Origin: Branchiostoma floridae
Taxonomy: Eukaryota > Chordata > Leptocardii > Amphioxiformes > Branchiostomatidae
Assembly (NCBI RefSeq): GCF_000003815.2
Contig: NC_049994.1
Location: 11,623,894 to 11,687,893 of the forward strand
Direction of reading: 5' to 3'
Length of the DNA: 64,000 bases
Within the stretch, counting starts at the first letter, position 1. Each line of letters begins with the position of its first letter. Made by a program: the position numbers and the translations under genes. This document shows, in pieces, positions 10,792-22,077 of the stretch. Under the pieces are notes generated by a model. The model saw only the letters and a program-made list of their open reading frames with translations. It made no database searches and was not told the origin of the DNA.

Positions 10792-11798
10792 CGATAGCTG
10801 ATAAGCCAACACGCAGATGACAAGAGCCGGGCCGACGTACGTCTTCTAAAACGATCCTTTGACAGATAAGGACTCTGCTGGGTTTGAGCACCCGCGGAAG
10901 GAAAGCCAGTTCATTTGAACTTCTTCACTGCCACCATTCCCAGGCTGTGGCTCTAGTCTAATGCTCGGTAGTTCTAGAAATAATAATTGGTTATGGTACG
11001 TTAACAGGTCGTTGACTGCACAAACCCGAGGGTAGGAAGTTGACATCTTTGTTGAAGACAGAATGGGGGCATACAGCACCGGTTCCTAGGATCGCCTAAG
11101 ACTTAGGACAGACATATGTCGCCCATTCTTAGAGTTGTTGATGAAATCTAGAGAGAAATGTAATATCGTGTAAGTGCTATAAGATAAGTACAGTAATCAC
11201 TGATTGTGTGCTATACTTTCCTACCGAATGTTATCTTTTGACAAGTAAGGATACCAGTTGTAACCTGTAAGACTTCCTCCGGTGGTCTCCAGTGATTGAC
11301 AGGGAAGGCTGGACAAACCTAGTCCCGGGCCAACAGTGACCTCAACCAAAGCAAGGGTCACATCCCATTAAGAGATAGATACTTGAGACGCCCGACGTCA
11401 CCATAGTCTACTCAGAAGCCACGATCTAGCAAAATAGACTTTGAAACATCAGTAAACAACCCAGTGTTAGATCGGAACGATGTGAAAGGCTGACATGTAC
11501 GAGACAATTATCTTATGTACTTATTCTTTTCTTGTATGACTAATTTTACTGAGTGAAAGGTCTTGTATTCCTACCAGGTATGGCAGCAAGCATTAGCTAC
11601 CCTTTGTAAACCCTCCCTACTTTCGTATGGACGGGTCCTAGGTGATCGATGTGTGACATGATTGTTGAGTGTTAGAAATTGATCCGGGTTTGACGATTAC
11701 AGTATTGCAGGGGGTAACAGGTTGTGTAGTGACCTGGTCAGTGAGTTCGTGAACCAGACCTCTGACCTTACGGTATCAGCATTTTAATGAACATAAAT
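10772..11798. other. Foreign segment interrupting the retrotransposon
   Basis: Sequence departs from the retrotransposon exactly at 10772 and shows no continuation of its frame before the gap. I recognise no protein motif, terminal repeat or tail here. It may be a nested insertion present on one haplotype, or unrelated sequence joined by the assembler. Confidence 0.5.
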
Positions 11799-12215
11799 NN
11801 NNNNNNNNNNNNNNNNNNNNNNNNNNNNNNNNNNNNNNNNNNNNNNNNNNNNNNNNNNNNNNNNNNNNNNNNNNNNNNNNNNNNNNNNNNNNNNNNNNNN
11901 NNNNNNNNNNNNNNNNNNNNNNNNNNNNNNNNNNNNNNNNNNNNNNNNNNNNNNNNNNNNNNNNNNNNNNNNNNNNNNNNNNNNNNNNNNNNNNNNNNNN
12001 NNNNNNNNNNNNNNNNNNNNNNNNNNNNNNNNNNNNNNNNNNNNNNNNNNNNNNNNNNNNNNNNNNNNNNNNNNNNNNNNNNNNNNNNNNNNNNNNNNNN
12101 NNNNNNNNNNNNNNNNNNNNNNNNNNNNNNNNNNNNNNNNNNNNNNNNNNNNNNNNNNNNNNNNNNNNNNNNNNNNNNNNNNNNNNNNNNNNNNNNNNNN
12201 NNNNNNNNNNNNNNN
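11799..12215. other. Assembly gap (417 N)
   Basis: The size differs from the 100-N gaps, so it was probably estimated from paired reads. It lies between two contigs that overlap in retrotransposon sequence. Confidence 0.95.
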
Positions 12216-12222
12216 CCGGTGG

Positions 12223-12394
12223 CCAGGGATAAGTGACCATGATGCGGTAACAGTAGGCATAAAAACCCACGTCAAACACAACAGGAAGAAACCTCGTACA
12301 GTTTACTTATACAAGAAAACGGATAAACCAGCGTTAGTAGAAGGGATAAAAAACCTAGAGAAACAATTCACGGAAAGAGTCCCAACCAACCACT
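12223..12394 (+). repeat. 172-bp exact duplication, copy 2
   Basis: Matches 10600-10771 without visible differences. It begins only seven bases after the gap and continues directly into the reverse transcriptase frame, so this is the copy with the correct downstream context. Confidence 0.9.
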
Positions 12395-13749
12395 CAGTAG
12401 AAGACAACTGGAACTACTTCACGAAAGGTCTCAAACATCTCATTCTCAAACATATACCCCAGAAAAGACTGTCAAATAAAAATCAATGTCCATGGTTTAA
12501 CTCATCTCTTAAACGTATAATCAAGAAGAAGAAAAAACTCTACAAAAGAGCTAAGAGTACAATGGAAGAACAAGACTGGGATAACTTTAAAACCATGCGC
12601 AGACTGGCTAAGCAAAAGATCAAAAAAGCACACAATGATTACTTAAAAGAAATCCTAGATGAAGCTTTGGAAAATCCCAAGAAATTTTGGCAGTACATAA
12701 AAAGCAAAAAACAGACCGCGTCTGGGGTGGCCCCCCTAGCGCAACACAACAGCCTCGTTGTGGATGCCCAGGGTAAGGCAGAAATCCTCAGCAGGCAGTA
12801 CGACTCTGTCTTTACAGATGAAGACATGGTCAACGTACCCGACCTAGGGGACAGCCCCTACCCCGACATGCCAGAGGTCGAGGTGACCCTGCTGGGGGTG
12901 CAAAAGTTCCTACAGGGGATAAACCCTGCTAAAGCCTGTGGACCAGATCAAATTCCCTGCAGAATTCTTAAGGACTACGCCATAGAGATCAGTCCAATTT
13001 TACAAATAATCTTCAACCAGTCCCTTGCAACTGGGCAGGTACCGACAGACTGGCGGACCGCTTTTGTGAACCCAATTTTTAAAAAGGGGGACAGAAGCGA
13101 CCCCGCAAACTACCGGCCCGTCTCTCTCACCTGCGTCTGTTGTAAGCTCCTGGAACACATACTTTTTTCAGCCACCATGAAACATTTAGAAACTCATAAT
13201 ATCTTACTCCCCACCCAACATGGATTCAGAACAAAACACTCCTGTGAGTCACAGCTGATCACAACTCTACACGACCTAACGTCTTGGTTTGACATAGGGC
13301 AGCAAATAGATATGGCTATTTTGGATTTTTCAAAGGCATTCGACAGCGTTCCGCACCACAGGATGCTGCATAAGTTACACTTTCACGGGATCAGGGGGCG
13401 AACACTCACCTGGGTACAAAACTGGCTACTGGACCGTCAGCAACAAGTGGTGATCGATGGGGAAAAGTCTGGTCCTGTCAGAGTAAGATCCGGAGTACCT
13501 CAGGGAACGGTGCTAGGGCCATTACTTTTTTTGATTTACATAAATGACATCAACAAAGACATAACATCCCAAATCAGACTATTTGCTGATGACTGTCTCG
13601 TTTACCGCCCCATAGTCCGTGACGAAGACCATTATGCCCTCCAAACTGACCTAGATAATCTTTGTATGTGGTCTAACACTTGGCAGTTGCGCTTTAATGT
13701 AAAAAAAATGTTCCATCTTGCACATCCACAAGTCCAGAAGCTCACATGA
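12223..13749 (+). CDS. CR1-like polyprotein, reverse transcriptase part (5' end lost in gap, 3' frameshifted)
   Basis: Open from the first base after the gap junction through 509 codons. The ATG at 12562 is merely an internal Met. A Lys-rich linker leads to the reverse transcriptase: PIFKKGDRSDPANYRPVSL, QHGFR, LDFSKAFDSVPH (first catalytic Asp), SGVPQGTVLGP and FADD (13582-13593, catalytic Asp pair). It makes cDNA from the element's RNA at the nicked target. After FNVKK the frame is lost at the A8 run 13701-13708. The last about 14 codons are out-of-frame readthrough ending at 13749. Confidence 0.9.
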   Translation, partial: PGISDHDAVTVGIKTHVKHNRKKPRTVYLYKKTDKPALVEGIKNLEKQFTERVPTNHSVEDNWNYFTKGLKHLILKHIPQKRLSNKNQCPWFNSSLKRIIKKKKKLYKRAKSTMEEQDWDNFKTMRRLAKQKIKKAHNDYLKEILDEALENPKKFWQYIKSKKQTASGVAPLAQHNSLVVDAQGKAEILSRQYDSVFTDEDMVNVPDLGDSPYPDMPEVEVTLLGVQKFLQGINPAKACGPDQIPCRILKDYAIEISPILQIIFNQSLATGQVPTDWRTAFVNPIFKKGDRSDPANYRPVSLTCVCCKLLEHILFSATMKHLETHNILLPTQHGFRTKHSCESQLITTLHDLTSWFDIGQQIDMAILDFSKAFDSVPHHRMLHKLHFHGIRGRTLTWVQNWLLDRQQQVVIDGEKSGPVRVRSGVPQGTVLGPLLFLIYINDINKDITSQIRLFADDCLVYRPIVRDEDHYALQTDLDNLCMWSNTWQLRFNVKKMFHLAHPQVQKLT

Positions 13750-14425
13750 TTTTCTGTATACAATGTTTAACGAACCACTCAACTGTAACAGCCAGCATCC
13801 GTACCTAGGTGTCATTCTCACCCACAATCTTAGGTGGAAGCCACATATCAATGACATTACAGCCAAAGCCAACAGCACCTTGGGGTTTGTCCGACGCAAC
13901 TTAAGGGGGGCAAGTAAAGAGGTAAGAGCTAAGGCTTACACTTCCATAGTCCGCCCTAAGTTAGAATACTGTTCTTCAGTCTGGGACCCCCACAAACTAA
14001 AACACGCACAAACAAACAGCCTTGAGGAGAAGCTGGAATCAGTCCAGCGTAGGGCTGCCAGGTTTGTCACAGGCAACTACAAACAATCCACCAGCAATAC
14101 ATCACTACAACAATCACTTGGATGGGCGACCCTAGCACAGAGAAGACAACAAGCACGACTTACACTAATGTACAAGGCAGTCAACAACCTCATTGCAATA
14201 CCCATCCACACCATACTTACACAAAACAACAACATTACAAGAGGTCACAACCAACGTTTCCACACCTTAACATGCAAAACCGAAACATACAGGGCAAGTT
14301 ATTTCCCCCGGACAGTCATAGAGTGGAATAGCCTGCCTGAACATCTGATACATACCACCTCCGTAGAACAGTTCAAAGCCGGGGTAGCCAAGTATTATGG
14401 CTACCCCAGCTCTACCCAGCTGTAA
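13718..14425 (+). pseudogene. CR1-like polyprotein, C-terminal part in the shifted frame
   Basis: It continues the reverse transcriptase C-terminal domain in the next frame: YLGVILTHNLRWKPHI (thumb region), FVRRNLRG, RPKLEYCSSVWDPH, VQRRAARFVTG and, near the end, PRTVIEWNSLP. These blocks are typical of CR1/Jockey-group C-termini. The ATG at 13718 is internal. Homology begins earlier, at about 13705, just after the A8 run. The natural stop of the element is TAA at 14423-14425. Confidence 0.85.
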
Positions 14426-14620
14426 GACCGAACTATGCCCTAGCAACTTGTACAGCACAGCACAGCACTGTTATTTTTGTCTGTTGAATGAATACGTTTT
14501 TTTTCACTATTTTTGTCTCACCACCACCGGTTTGCTAGGGCATCCTCACTCCCCTGGGCACAAAGTCCCGCGAGGGGCATTGCCCAGTATTACGTAGATG
14601 TAGATGTAGATGTAGATGTA
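14426..14620 (+). other. 3' UTR and hexamer tail of the CR1-like element
   Basis: A perfect 12-bp inverted repeat, ATGCCCTAGCAA at 14435-14446 and its complement at 14532-14543, brackets most of the UTR. A smaller GGGCA/TGCCC hairpin follows. The element ends in about four GTAGAT repeats (14594-14620). CR1/L2-group elements end in short tandem repeats in place of poly(A), and 3' hairpins are thought to be recognised by the reverse transcriptase. Confidence 0.7.
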
Positions 14621-14845
14621 CAGACATTATCAACAAATCTAGGCAAAACGAGTTGTAAAGGTATGCCACGAATCAAGTCGATAAAGGTGAGACATCCAGG
14701 TAATAACTGGTAATGGTTACTCCTGACAAAGAACTGGATATTTATCTTTTTTATTTACATATGTATTATTCAAGGAATGGGATCTGAGAGATGTAAGCTA
14801 AGCAACAGTATACAGTACTACCATATCATTTAATGCAGAAAAACA

Positions 14846-14990
14846 TAGATTTTGGAAACGGTCAGACATTTCAGGTTGTATCCATAGCCACTGACGAAAG
14901 ACATTAGAAAACGTCTGACCATTACCCAAATCAATCCAGTTGCTTGAGTGACTGTTGCCTCGTGAATGCCCCAGTCGTTGCATGAGATAA
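14846..14990. repeat. Dispersed repeat, GGAAACGGTCAGAC family, copy 1
   Basis: Contains TTTGGAAACGGTCAGACATT, a CACTGACGAAAGAC block and CAGTTGCTTGAGTGACTG. The same three blocks recur near 23796, 24020 and 41640, and partly near 27120. The repeat is short, non-coding and of unknown class. Confidence 0.6.
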
Positions 14991-15747
14991 CACAAGATAT
15001 AGATGGATTTATGGAGTGACATCCCATAGGGGACGGTTCTAGCATCGTTGCGTGATAGTAAGTTATCGTCCTGTCACGATTGGACCTTGTAATGTCCTTG
15101 TGGAGTCCAACGTCTAATGTCAATGACCATTACCAGAATCAGCTTCAATCCAATTTGCCCAACATAACGGTTGGCTGCATCTGAGAACGTTAACCCCAGA
15201 ACCTATAAAGATTAAGTAAACGTCTGCTTTGCTCGATGAACAGCGCTTTATGAGGACTGTACCTTACGGCCATTATAACGACAAGAGTTGATTTGGAGTT
15301 AGCAGCGACCATTGGAGCTTGAATAAGGAAAGACCTATTGGTTTGAAGCTTTAAAGCTTCTTGACCTTCACGTCTGATAACATGTCTATCCATCACTGTA
15401 ATGTGGCGGGCATTTTCAACGACAGAATAGCTCCTTAGAAAAGTATTCGCCTTTATGGGAACGTTCTTGCCATTAAGTCTCAGCTGTATCCTGTGTATTT
15501 AGTACGGTCTTAAGGGCACAGTATAAAGGTCTACGTCTCCTGATGGCACCTCGCTGGGGATACCCACAGGGTGGTAAATAAAGGATGTCTGTCTCGTAAA
15601 TAAAGCAATGCGTAATTTTATTTTGGCTCTGTTTTTTGCCTCCTTGCAAATGGAGGTACGGTTTTCTATCTGTTTCTTTTTTTCTCGTTTAGATGTGTGT
15701 TCAAGTTTGTTTCCACTGGCCCGGATCCAAATTTGTTCCCGGGATGA
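14991..15747. other. Intergenic, nothing recognised
   Basis: No gene seen. Near 15570-15606 two GTAAATAAAG motifs sit either side of a GTCTGTCTC stretch, resembling a retroelement 3' tail. Confidence 0.35.
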
Positions 15748-15755
15748 GTTGTGAC

Positions 15756-16188
15756 TAGGGATGGGTACCGGTACAGAAAATTCAGGTCCAGGCCCGGTTC
15801 AGGTCCAGTGGATCAGGTCCAGGTCCGGACCTGAACCTAGACCTGATTCAGTATGACTCACACCAATGGTCCATTTCACTACAAAGAAATCTGTTTGGTG
15901 GAGTATTAGACTCACACTGTTGTTTTAAAATCCTACAACGCTAACTGCACCTGTACGGTTGACTGGAAAATTTGGTAGAAATGACTATAAACTCTGCTCT
16001 ACTTTACTCTTGTTATTTTCTTCCACCTGCAAGCGCCAAAACGTGTGAATGTCTGATCAAATAATCTGTTAATTTTCCAATAGGTCCAACATCCGGTCCA
16101 CTTAATTTTTTCCGGTCCGGTTTTTCCGGACCGGTCCAATAAGAAAAACCGGTTTTGTACCGGTATGCTGTACCGATACCCAGCCCTA
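15756..16188. mobile_element. 433-bp hAT-type MITE with perfect 8-bp target duplication
   Basis: Begins TAGGGATGGGTACCGGTACAG and ends with the near-complement, terminating TACCCAGCCCTA. The flanks are the identical octamer GTTGTGAC (15748-15755 and 16189-16196). The 8-bp duplication and TAGGG..GGG terminus are hAT hallmarks. The interior has palindromic AGGTCCAGG/CCGGACCTG blocks and no transposase. A truncated relative lies at 8526-8653. Confidence 0.85.
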
Positions 16189-16196
16189 GTTGTGAC

Positions 16197-17042
16197 CGAA
16201 GACTGGCAGGATGAGAAGGTTGAGCTGGCCTTAGTTCAAATTTCCTTCCTAACCGTTCTCTCGCGTGCGTTAGCCGTTACTGTTGGAATTGATATTGTAT
16301 GGTCGTGTAAGGTCGGTTCGTAAGCTGAAAAAACCGCTGCCACCAAATGTAGCGTCTGACCGAGATAGAGTAACTCAGAGACGAGGTCTGGATGCATTGC
16401 CTTACACTCCAGAACGGACGCTTGGTCGTCTTTATTGCCATGACATAAACCACGTGGGCCATGGCCCCCATGTGTGCTGGGACCTGGTCCAAACACTATA
16501 GATATCTACAGAATAGACTCAGAACTGTCTTGCAGACATCCTGAACTGATTGTCCAGTAACTAAGTCGGCATGTCTGGTATTGCGTTGCTCTGGGCCACG
16601 CAGCAATCAGAGAACATAATAGCCCTTTTCCCCTGGAGAGATTTAAGTTAATGTATGTACAATGGAGACACTGACCTGATTTCTTTAGTGCAGAAAATTG
16701 CAACTGCGCGATATTTCAGATTGAGACAGGGCAGTCTCAATTACTTAGTACCTCAGACTTTTAAAAGCATAAAGGGTTCATCAATATTTCAGACAGGAAA
16801 ATGAGTCAGAATGATGTAGTTTTCGTTGAAGCGATGTAGAGCACATAAGGCGTGGTTCACTTCTATTTCTCTGGCGTCGTGTTGGTGTAATGGTTAAGAT
16901 GTTTGGCCCATAACCCAAAGGTCCAGGGTCCCCTGACAAGCCACCAATGTCATGTACGTAGGTAACGCACTTTAGGGCGCGGTCACGGTCGTGCGATCGT
17001 CGTACGATTTGATGCGCTAGAACTTTCAAGTAAACTGTGACA
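16197..17042 (+). other. Intergenic; tRNA-like SINE head at about 16866-16935
   Basis: No gene is supported. Around 16874-16893 is TTGGTGTAATGGTTAAGATG, a good RNA polymerase III A box. About 25 bases later GGTCCAGGGTCC approximates a B box. The start GGCGTCGTG resembles the head of the SINE read on the minus strand near 49835. Most likely a truncated tRNA-derived SINE; the T arm is too poor for a working tRNA. Confidence 0.45.
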
Positions 17043-17365
17043 GAACCAACCAATTATATCAAGAGACACACATGTAAAAGTTTCGACAGAGCTGGCATGG
17101 GAAGGTTCATGTGCAACTTAAAAGGTATTTATCCAACCAATGTGACCGAGAACCCACATGTAAAAGGTTGTAAGAGCTGACAAGGAAGGAACACGTGCAA
17201 CTTAAAAGGTACTCATCTGGTCCCAATGCAAATCATCCACTTGTAAAAGGTTAGACAGGTCTGACATGAGGAGGTACTTCCTTACCTTAAAAGGTACTCA
17301 TCGAACCGATCTGATTCAGAATCATCCATTTGTAAAAGGTTAGACAGTGCTGGCAAGAAGAAGTG
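17043..17365. repeat. Minisatellite, about 84-bp unit, about 3.7 copies
   Basis: Each unit has CA(C/T)(A/T)TGTAAAAGGTT, then a GA(C/G)CTG(A/G)CA block, then ACCTTAAAAGGTACTCATC or a close variant. The copies are diverged. The last is incomplete. Confidence 0.75.
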
Positions 17366-17924
17366 GTTTAAGGAAAGGACGATCACGAACCAATCAGTGC
17401 AGTAGACTGATTGGAACATAAGCCGTGCCAAGAAGTGTCTCTAATCAGATCAGGGCTTGAAACACCCAAAATTGTAGCTATGTACCTAGTATGTATCTGA
17501 TGTTTGACTATGAGAGCATTGGTGCACCTAAATATTTGTATAGTATTACGAACGTGAAGTATCGTTGTGCACTAGTACACAGCATATTCTCGACAATTAG
17601 GTGACAAAAAAGGTAAAACCGTCGCTGTAAAATTTGTTGAAAATGATGAAGTGTAATTTCTTACTGAAACTCTAAACAGAGGCAGTAACGTTTGTAAGTA
17701 TGCTTTGCTGACACTCTAATGCTATCTTATGTTGTTCACCATTTGTTTTTCATTGTACCTAAATTTTCAAGGTACGTGCACCAGTACTCCTACGCCCAAA
17801 TTGAATTTCCAGCCTCAAACAGCTCATACCAGACGTAAGAGAGACTGAACTGGTGTGTTGACCGATAAGGAATCAGAATAGTAATTGTCTGGTCTTATCA
17901 GTGGAGACTTATTATGGTTAGATT
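17366..17924. other. Intergenic, nothing recognised
   Basis: No gene, RNA or repeat I can define between the two tandem arrays. Confidence 0.35.
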
Positions 17925-18600
17925 AAACGGAAGAAGTTTCTGTAATGATAAGACTGTATTTATGCGCGGTGCCATGCACCAGTCATCTGAGGTGTGTTCG
18001 TCTGAGCTCGAGATTAGAATAAACACTGACCTCACCTTACGCGGAGAGTACCACTTTATTCCCTATAGTTGAAATGAAATTACTTTTACTTGGCGCCATG
18101 GCAAAGCCTGTGTCCAAACTGAAGCAGTTTTTGGAATGATAAGACGTATGCACGGTTATATACGCCAGTCATGTGAGGTGTGTTCGTCTCAGAGCTTGAG
18201 ATCAGAATCCGTACTGACCTCCCACCCCCTTCATGCGGAGAGTATCGCTCCATTCCCTATAGTTCAAATGAAATTACATTTACTTGGCAAAGCCTGTATC
18301 CAAACTGAGCCCATATATTCACATTAGATATTGACAGAGGTCTTGTCCTAGCTACAACGCCTCATATCTCATGTTCCAGATGGATTCTTGATGTTATAGA
18401 ATCACGAAAAAAATCAAATTACTTGTGGCTGGTAAAGTTTATGTCAAAACCGAGCTGATATTGATACCAGAGATATGATCTTTGATCCCATACAACACAT
18501 ATTCCAGATTAAATTTTTCTAGAGCGTTTTGCCAGAACTACAGCGCCTTGTGATTCCTGTTTACAGATGATTGCCTAAACTTATCGAATCACTGGACCCG
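17925..18600. repeat. Satellite-like array, about 187-bp unit, about 3.5 copies
   Basis: Units share GGAATGATAAGAC, CCAGTCAT(C/G)TGAGGTGTGTTC, TTCCCTATAGTT, AAATTAC.TTTACTTGG and CAAAGCCTGT.TCCAAACTGA. Copies 1 (about 17930-18120) and 2 (about 18121-18310) are clear. A third and a partial fourth (to about 18600) are strongly decayed but keep the AAATTAC..CTGG..AAAG..GTCAAAAC.GAGC order. Confidence 0.65.
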
Positions 18601-21600
18601 CAAACGTTTGAGTGTTAGAGAAGTAACCTACGATAAAAGTCAATAACGCTTTTTTTTAGGTCTGCTCTAATATAATCATAATGCGTGTAGACACCCCAAT
18701 GACTAAATGATATTACGATCATTCACATTTAATCATTTCATCGCGCAGCACATGTCCAGAGAGATGTGACATTTTACGCTCCAGGGCACGTCATACCGAA
18801 TGTAATAAAATTTCATGCCTCCTCTGGACAGACGTCCCAAAGTATAATATAACTCAATACATATGAGCATTAGAAGGATCCTGATGTTTTTATGAAGTCC
18901 TCACTGGCACATACCACCTCTGACACGAGTACGGTCTACCTACGATGTCGGTGCGGCAGTAGACTACAAATGATTTCATACATACAGAAGCCGACCAATT
19001 TTCCCTTTGAAACCGGTGACTCTGTGATCTGGTTTTCTGATGCGGAAGCCAGAGCAAAGTAAGAAGAGAAGTCAAGAAAGTATATCATCACTCTTACTTT
19101 TTAGGAGACGCTTCAAAAGCCATTAGCCGTTCTGAAAGCTCTTGTAGGATCATTTATTGGAATAGTATGTTGCTTAGATGTCCCTGTAGCTCAACTGGTA
19201 GCAGCTTCATAGTGGAGCTCCTGGTTCAATTATTTGAATTTGGTTACTAGTAGACCCGGTTCAATACTTTGAAGGGCATCTCAGTTGGGGCTGCACTCGA
19301 ATTTCGGATGAAACGCAGGATGGGATGCAATGTTTAAAGAGGAACCTAAAGATAGCAAACCCTCTCTGTAAAATATATGTCCTGCAATTGAAACAACAAA
19401 GAAACCTGCCACCATGTATGCCACTAGGCACTATAGGCCTAAACGAACAAAAACATCATGCTATTGACGTAAATATACGAAATTTGGTTTCACATCTCCT
19501 TATGAAAGTGCGACCATTTCTATGCCCTTCCTTGAACCCCAGTGCCCTTGCCTCCCTTCCCTATCAATGATTCAAGAATCATATAATGCAATATACTTCG
19601 TGTTCAACGCGGTTGCTGAACCCCCTGACACCGACTTGAACAAGCATACAAATGAACAAAGTCGAGGCAAGTAATTCCACACTCAATAAGCTCTAGCATT
19701 TCAAGATGATCCCTCCATAATTTAGTAAATGGAATCATAGCAAGAAACCTTTTTATTCCTAATTCCTTATTTTCTGCATGGTTTTCTATCTGCGTAGACT
19801 TGGCACAAGATGACTATTTTCAGCAGCAGAGTTTGCATCGAACGGACAAAGGTCGTCTTATGGTTTTCGTGGATGACTGGCGCATGTTGAAGCTTGTCGG
19901 CAATCTCTAGAATACTACATCCCATGAGAATTAACTTTTCCAATCGTATTACACCTGGAGGGGTGATATATAGATTGCGGGAGAAATGGTTGATCGAGCT
20001 GCGGCAAACTTTGGCACAAAACATCGTCAGAGAGTCAGCTATAAGGATTCGACGAGATTATCAGCAAATCGAGACTGCAATTTTGCTTAATACCTCCGTA
20101 ATGCCTTTCATGAATTAATCAAGGCTCACTCTTGATTCAAGAATAACAAACGTGTTTGTACCACCAACAAAAATAGCGAGGAAATGTCTGGAACTTTTTG
20201 GCATGGCTACCATGATTATGTCCTAGCCATCTCTAAGCTTACCCAAATAAAGTATTAATCTTAGGTTCTAAAGCATGTCAAGCAAACGTAGTTATAGTTC
20301 AATCCATAGCCTATCGTTTCTCTTTCAAATTGAAAACTCACAATTCAAGGATAACGTTGAGCAAAAATGTTAGCAGCAATAAGAGCAGACTTTCATCAAG
20401 ACCGTTGTCATTTGCTAAAAAAACATTGTGATGACAAATATTATTTACAGTTAAAGACATAATGACGGGAAAGACAAAAGGCCAATACAATCATAGCAGA
20501 AGGCATATAAGGCACTCACCGTGCCGAAAAGGCCACCAACGCCGCAGACAAGCGCGATCAGTCAAACGTATGGTAGGCAGTGGTCAGTCGCTTTTTCCTT
20601 TAACAACTACCTTGTACTAGACTTCTACAGCACACAGTCACAAGAGATAGCATTTCTGCCCGAGAGCCTTATATTTACCGTCTAGCTGGTCGGCACAAAT
20701 TGAATGGCGTACTGGGAAATTTGGACCCTTGTGTGCGGTCGCAATTTGAAATGTTATCAAGCCGTAGAATGCTCCCAGCCTTATCTGTTGAAGAGTACTG
20801 GCTGTCTACCCTAATTACTGCTGACGTAGTTTAAAGATGCCATGTGATTGGAGGACTGGACATCTTGAGAGTCCTAACGGAATTGGTTTGAAACCTGCTG
20901 GTACACTAACGAAGCTGAATCCTCTAGTAATTACAATCTCATGATAATTTGTGTCAGATTGAATTGATATATCAAGAAGATAAGAAATTAGACAAAATGT
21001 TTTGGAAAGCACTGCAGGCCACAGATGGGTATATGTATTAATGCATTTTATACCAATTCCGATCTCTGATAGTTGACTTCGTGCCAAACGTATTTCCGTG
21101 ATTTCTTTTTACATGTACATTTTGTAATACCCATCATATGCTAATTGGACTGCTGAGGCCCCCCAAGGTTTCATATGTGGAGACACTTTGGGAGATTACA
21201 TACTGCATGTATATCAACTCACAAATAGCGATCACCACACATGTGTTGCTCAGCAAATGGCATCTAGCAACAAACTTTTCCCGATTCCAATTGTAGTAAG
21301 TTTATGATTCTTAGTCCATTTTACATTCTATTTGTGCGTGATATGTGACAACCAAGTCCAAGTATTCTGTCGTCCATATGCTTCAACTTCTACCTTGTCC
21401 CGTTACCTTGAACGATGAATCAATTTCCCACGTGTTTGTTTTTTATCCACGAAATTTTGCCAAGCTCTTGAAAGTTAATCAATATAATGGGTACGATGGT
21501 GTTTGGGGTAACATTACGCGATTACATGTAACACTAATGAAGTGAATTATTAGATTTAGTTCTAAAAACAATTGATCAAAGATGTAAGAAAATTACATTT

Positions 21601-22077
21601 GTTTCACATTAGTGCCGATCCATTCCAGCTCTATTCTCTAGTGAAAATAAAGAGAAGGTCGCGTACACTTCCCAACAATACTTGAAATACACATTTCACA
21701 ATGCACATCCCAGATGGCTGACTGCGACCAAGAAGCACAAGGATTTGTCATGTTACCTTTCATGGTGTAGCAGCTGCTACAATTTTCTTGAATTACCAAA
21801 AGGTTTAGTTAACGACACCGATTGACCTTTGTAACTTCTATATAATTCTGTAGATTGTGACAAACACTGAAATTTTATCGGTGCAAATACTCTTCACAAA
21901 GACTTGCACAAAGCTCATCAAACTACGGTTTCTGCAAACGTCATTGACCACATGATACTTATTATTCATCAGAAAATATGCACTAAAAGCAGTCATGGGA
22001 AAGTAAAGGAAGCTATATTTGTCGATGACTATTAACAAAAAAAAAAACTATTAAATACAACATATCATTCGATATTG
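18601..22077. other. Gene-poor stretch
   Basis: No supported coding gene in 3.5 kb. Apart from the tRNA-like block at 19186-19290, I see only AT-rich unique-looking DNA with short random open frames. Confidence 0.4.
19186..19290 (+). ncRNA. tRNA-derived SINE head or tRNA pseudogene
   Basis: TGTAGCTCAACTGGTAGCAG is a near-consensus pol III A box, and GGTTCAATACTTTG resembles a B box. TGTCCCT at the start can pair with AGGGCA at the end as an acceptor stem. The A-to-B spacing is too long for a normal tRNA and the T arm is imperfect, so a SINE head or decayed tRNA is more likely than a functional gene. Confidence 0.4.

Larger units (their letters stand above)
9151..14620 (+). mobile_element. 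CR1/L2-clade-like non-LTR retrotransposon, interrupted and frameshifted
   Basis: In order: 2A-bearing leader, PHD finger, apurinic-type endonuclease, reverse transcriptase with FADD, C-terminal domain, 3' UTR with an inverted repeat, and a terminal (GTAGAT)n tail with no poly(A). Domain order and tail are characteristic of the CR1/L2 group. Two defects prevent one continuous frame: a foreign segment plus gap at 10772-12222, and a one-base excess in an A8 run at 13701-13708. Otherwise no stop interrupts roughly 1,200 codons, so the copy is young or the defects are partly assembly errors. Confidence 0.88.

Noticed and set aside
10600-12394. LTR-type direct repeats around an inserted element
   Set aside because: The repeats are part of the retrotransposon's own coding frame, do not start TG or end CA, and adjoin a gap.
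16236-16496. 86-codon minus-strand frame with some composition bias
   Set aside because: No family motif, overlaps an equally long frame in another phase, and lies next to transposon DNA.
16866-16935. Functional tRNA gene
   Set aside because: The A box is good but the T arm and acceptor stem do not close; matches the head of a SINE elsewhere in the window.
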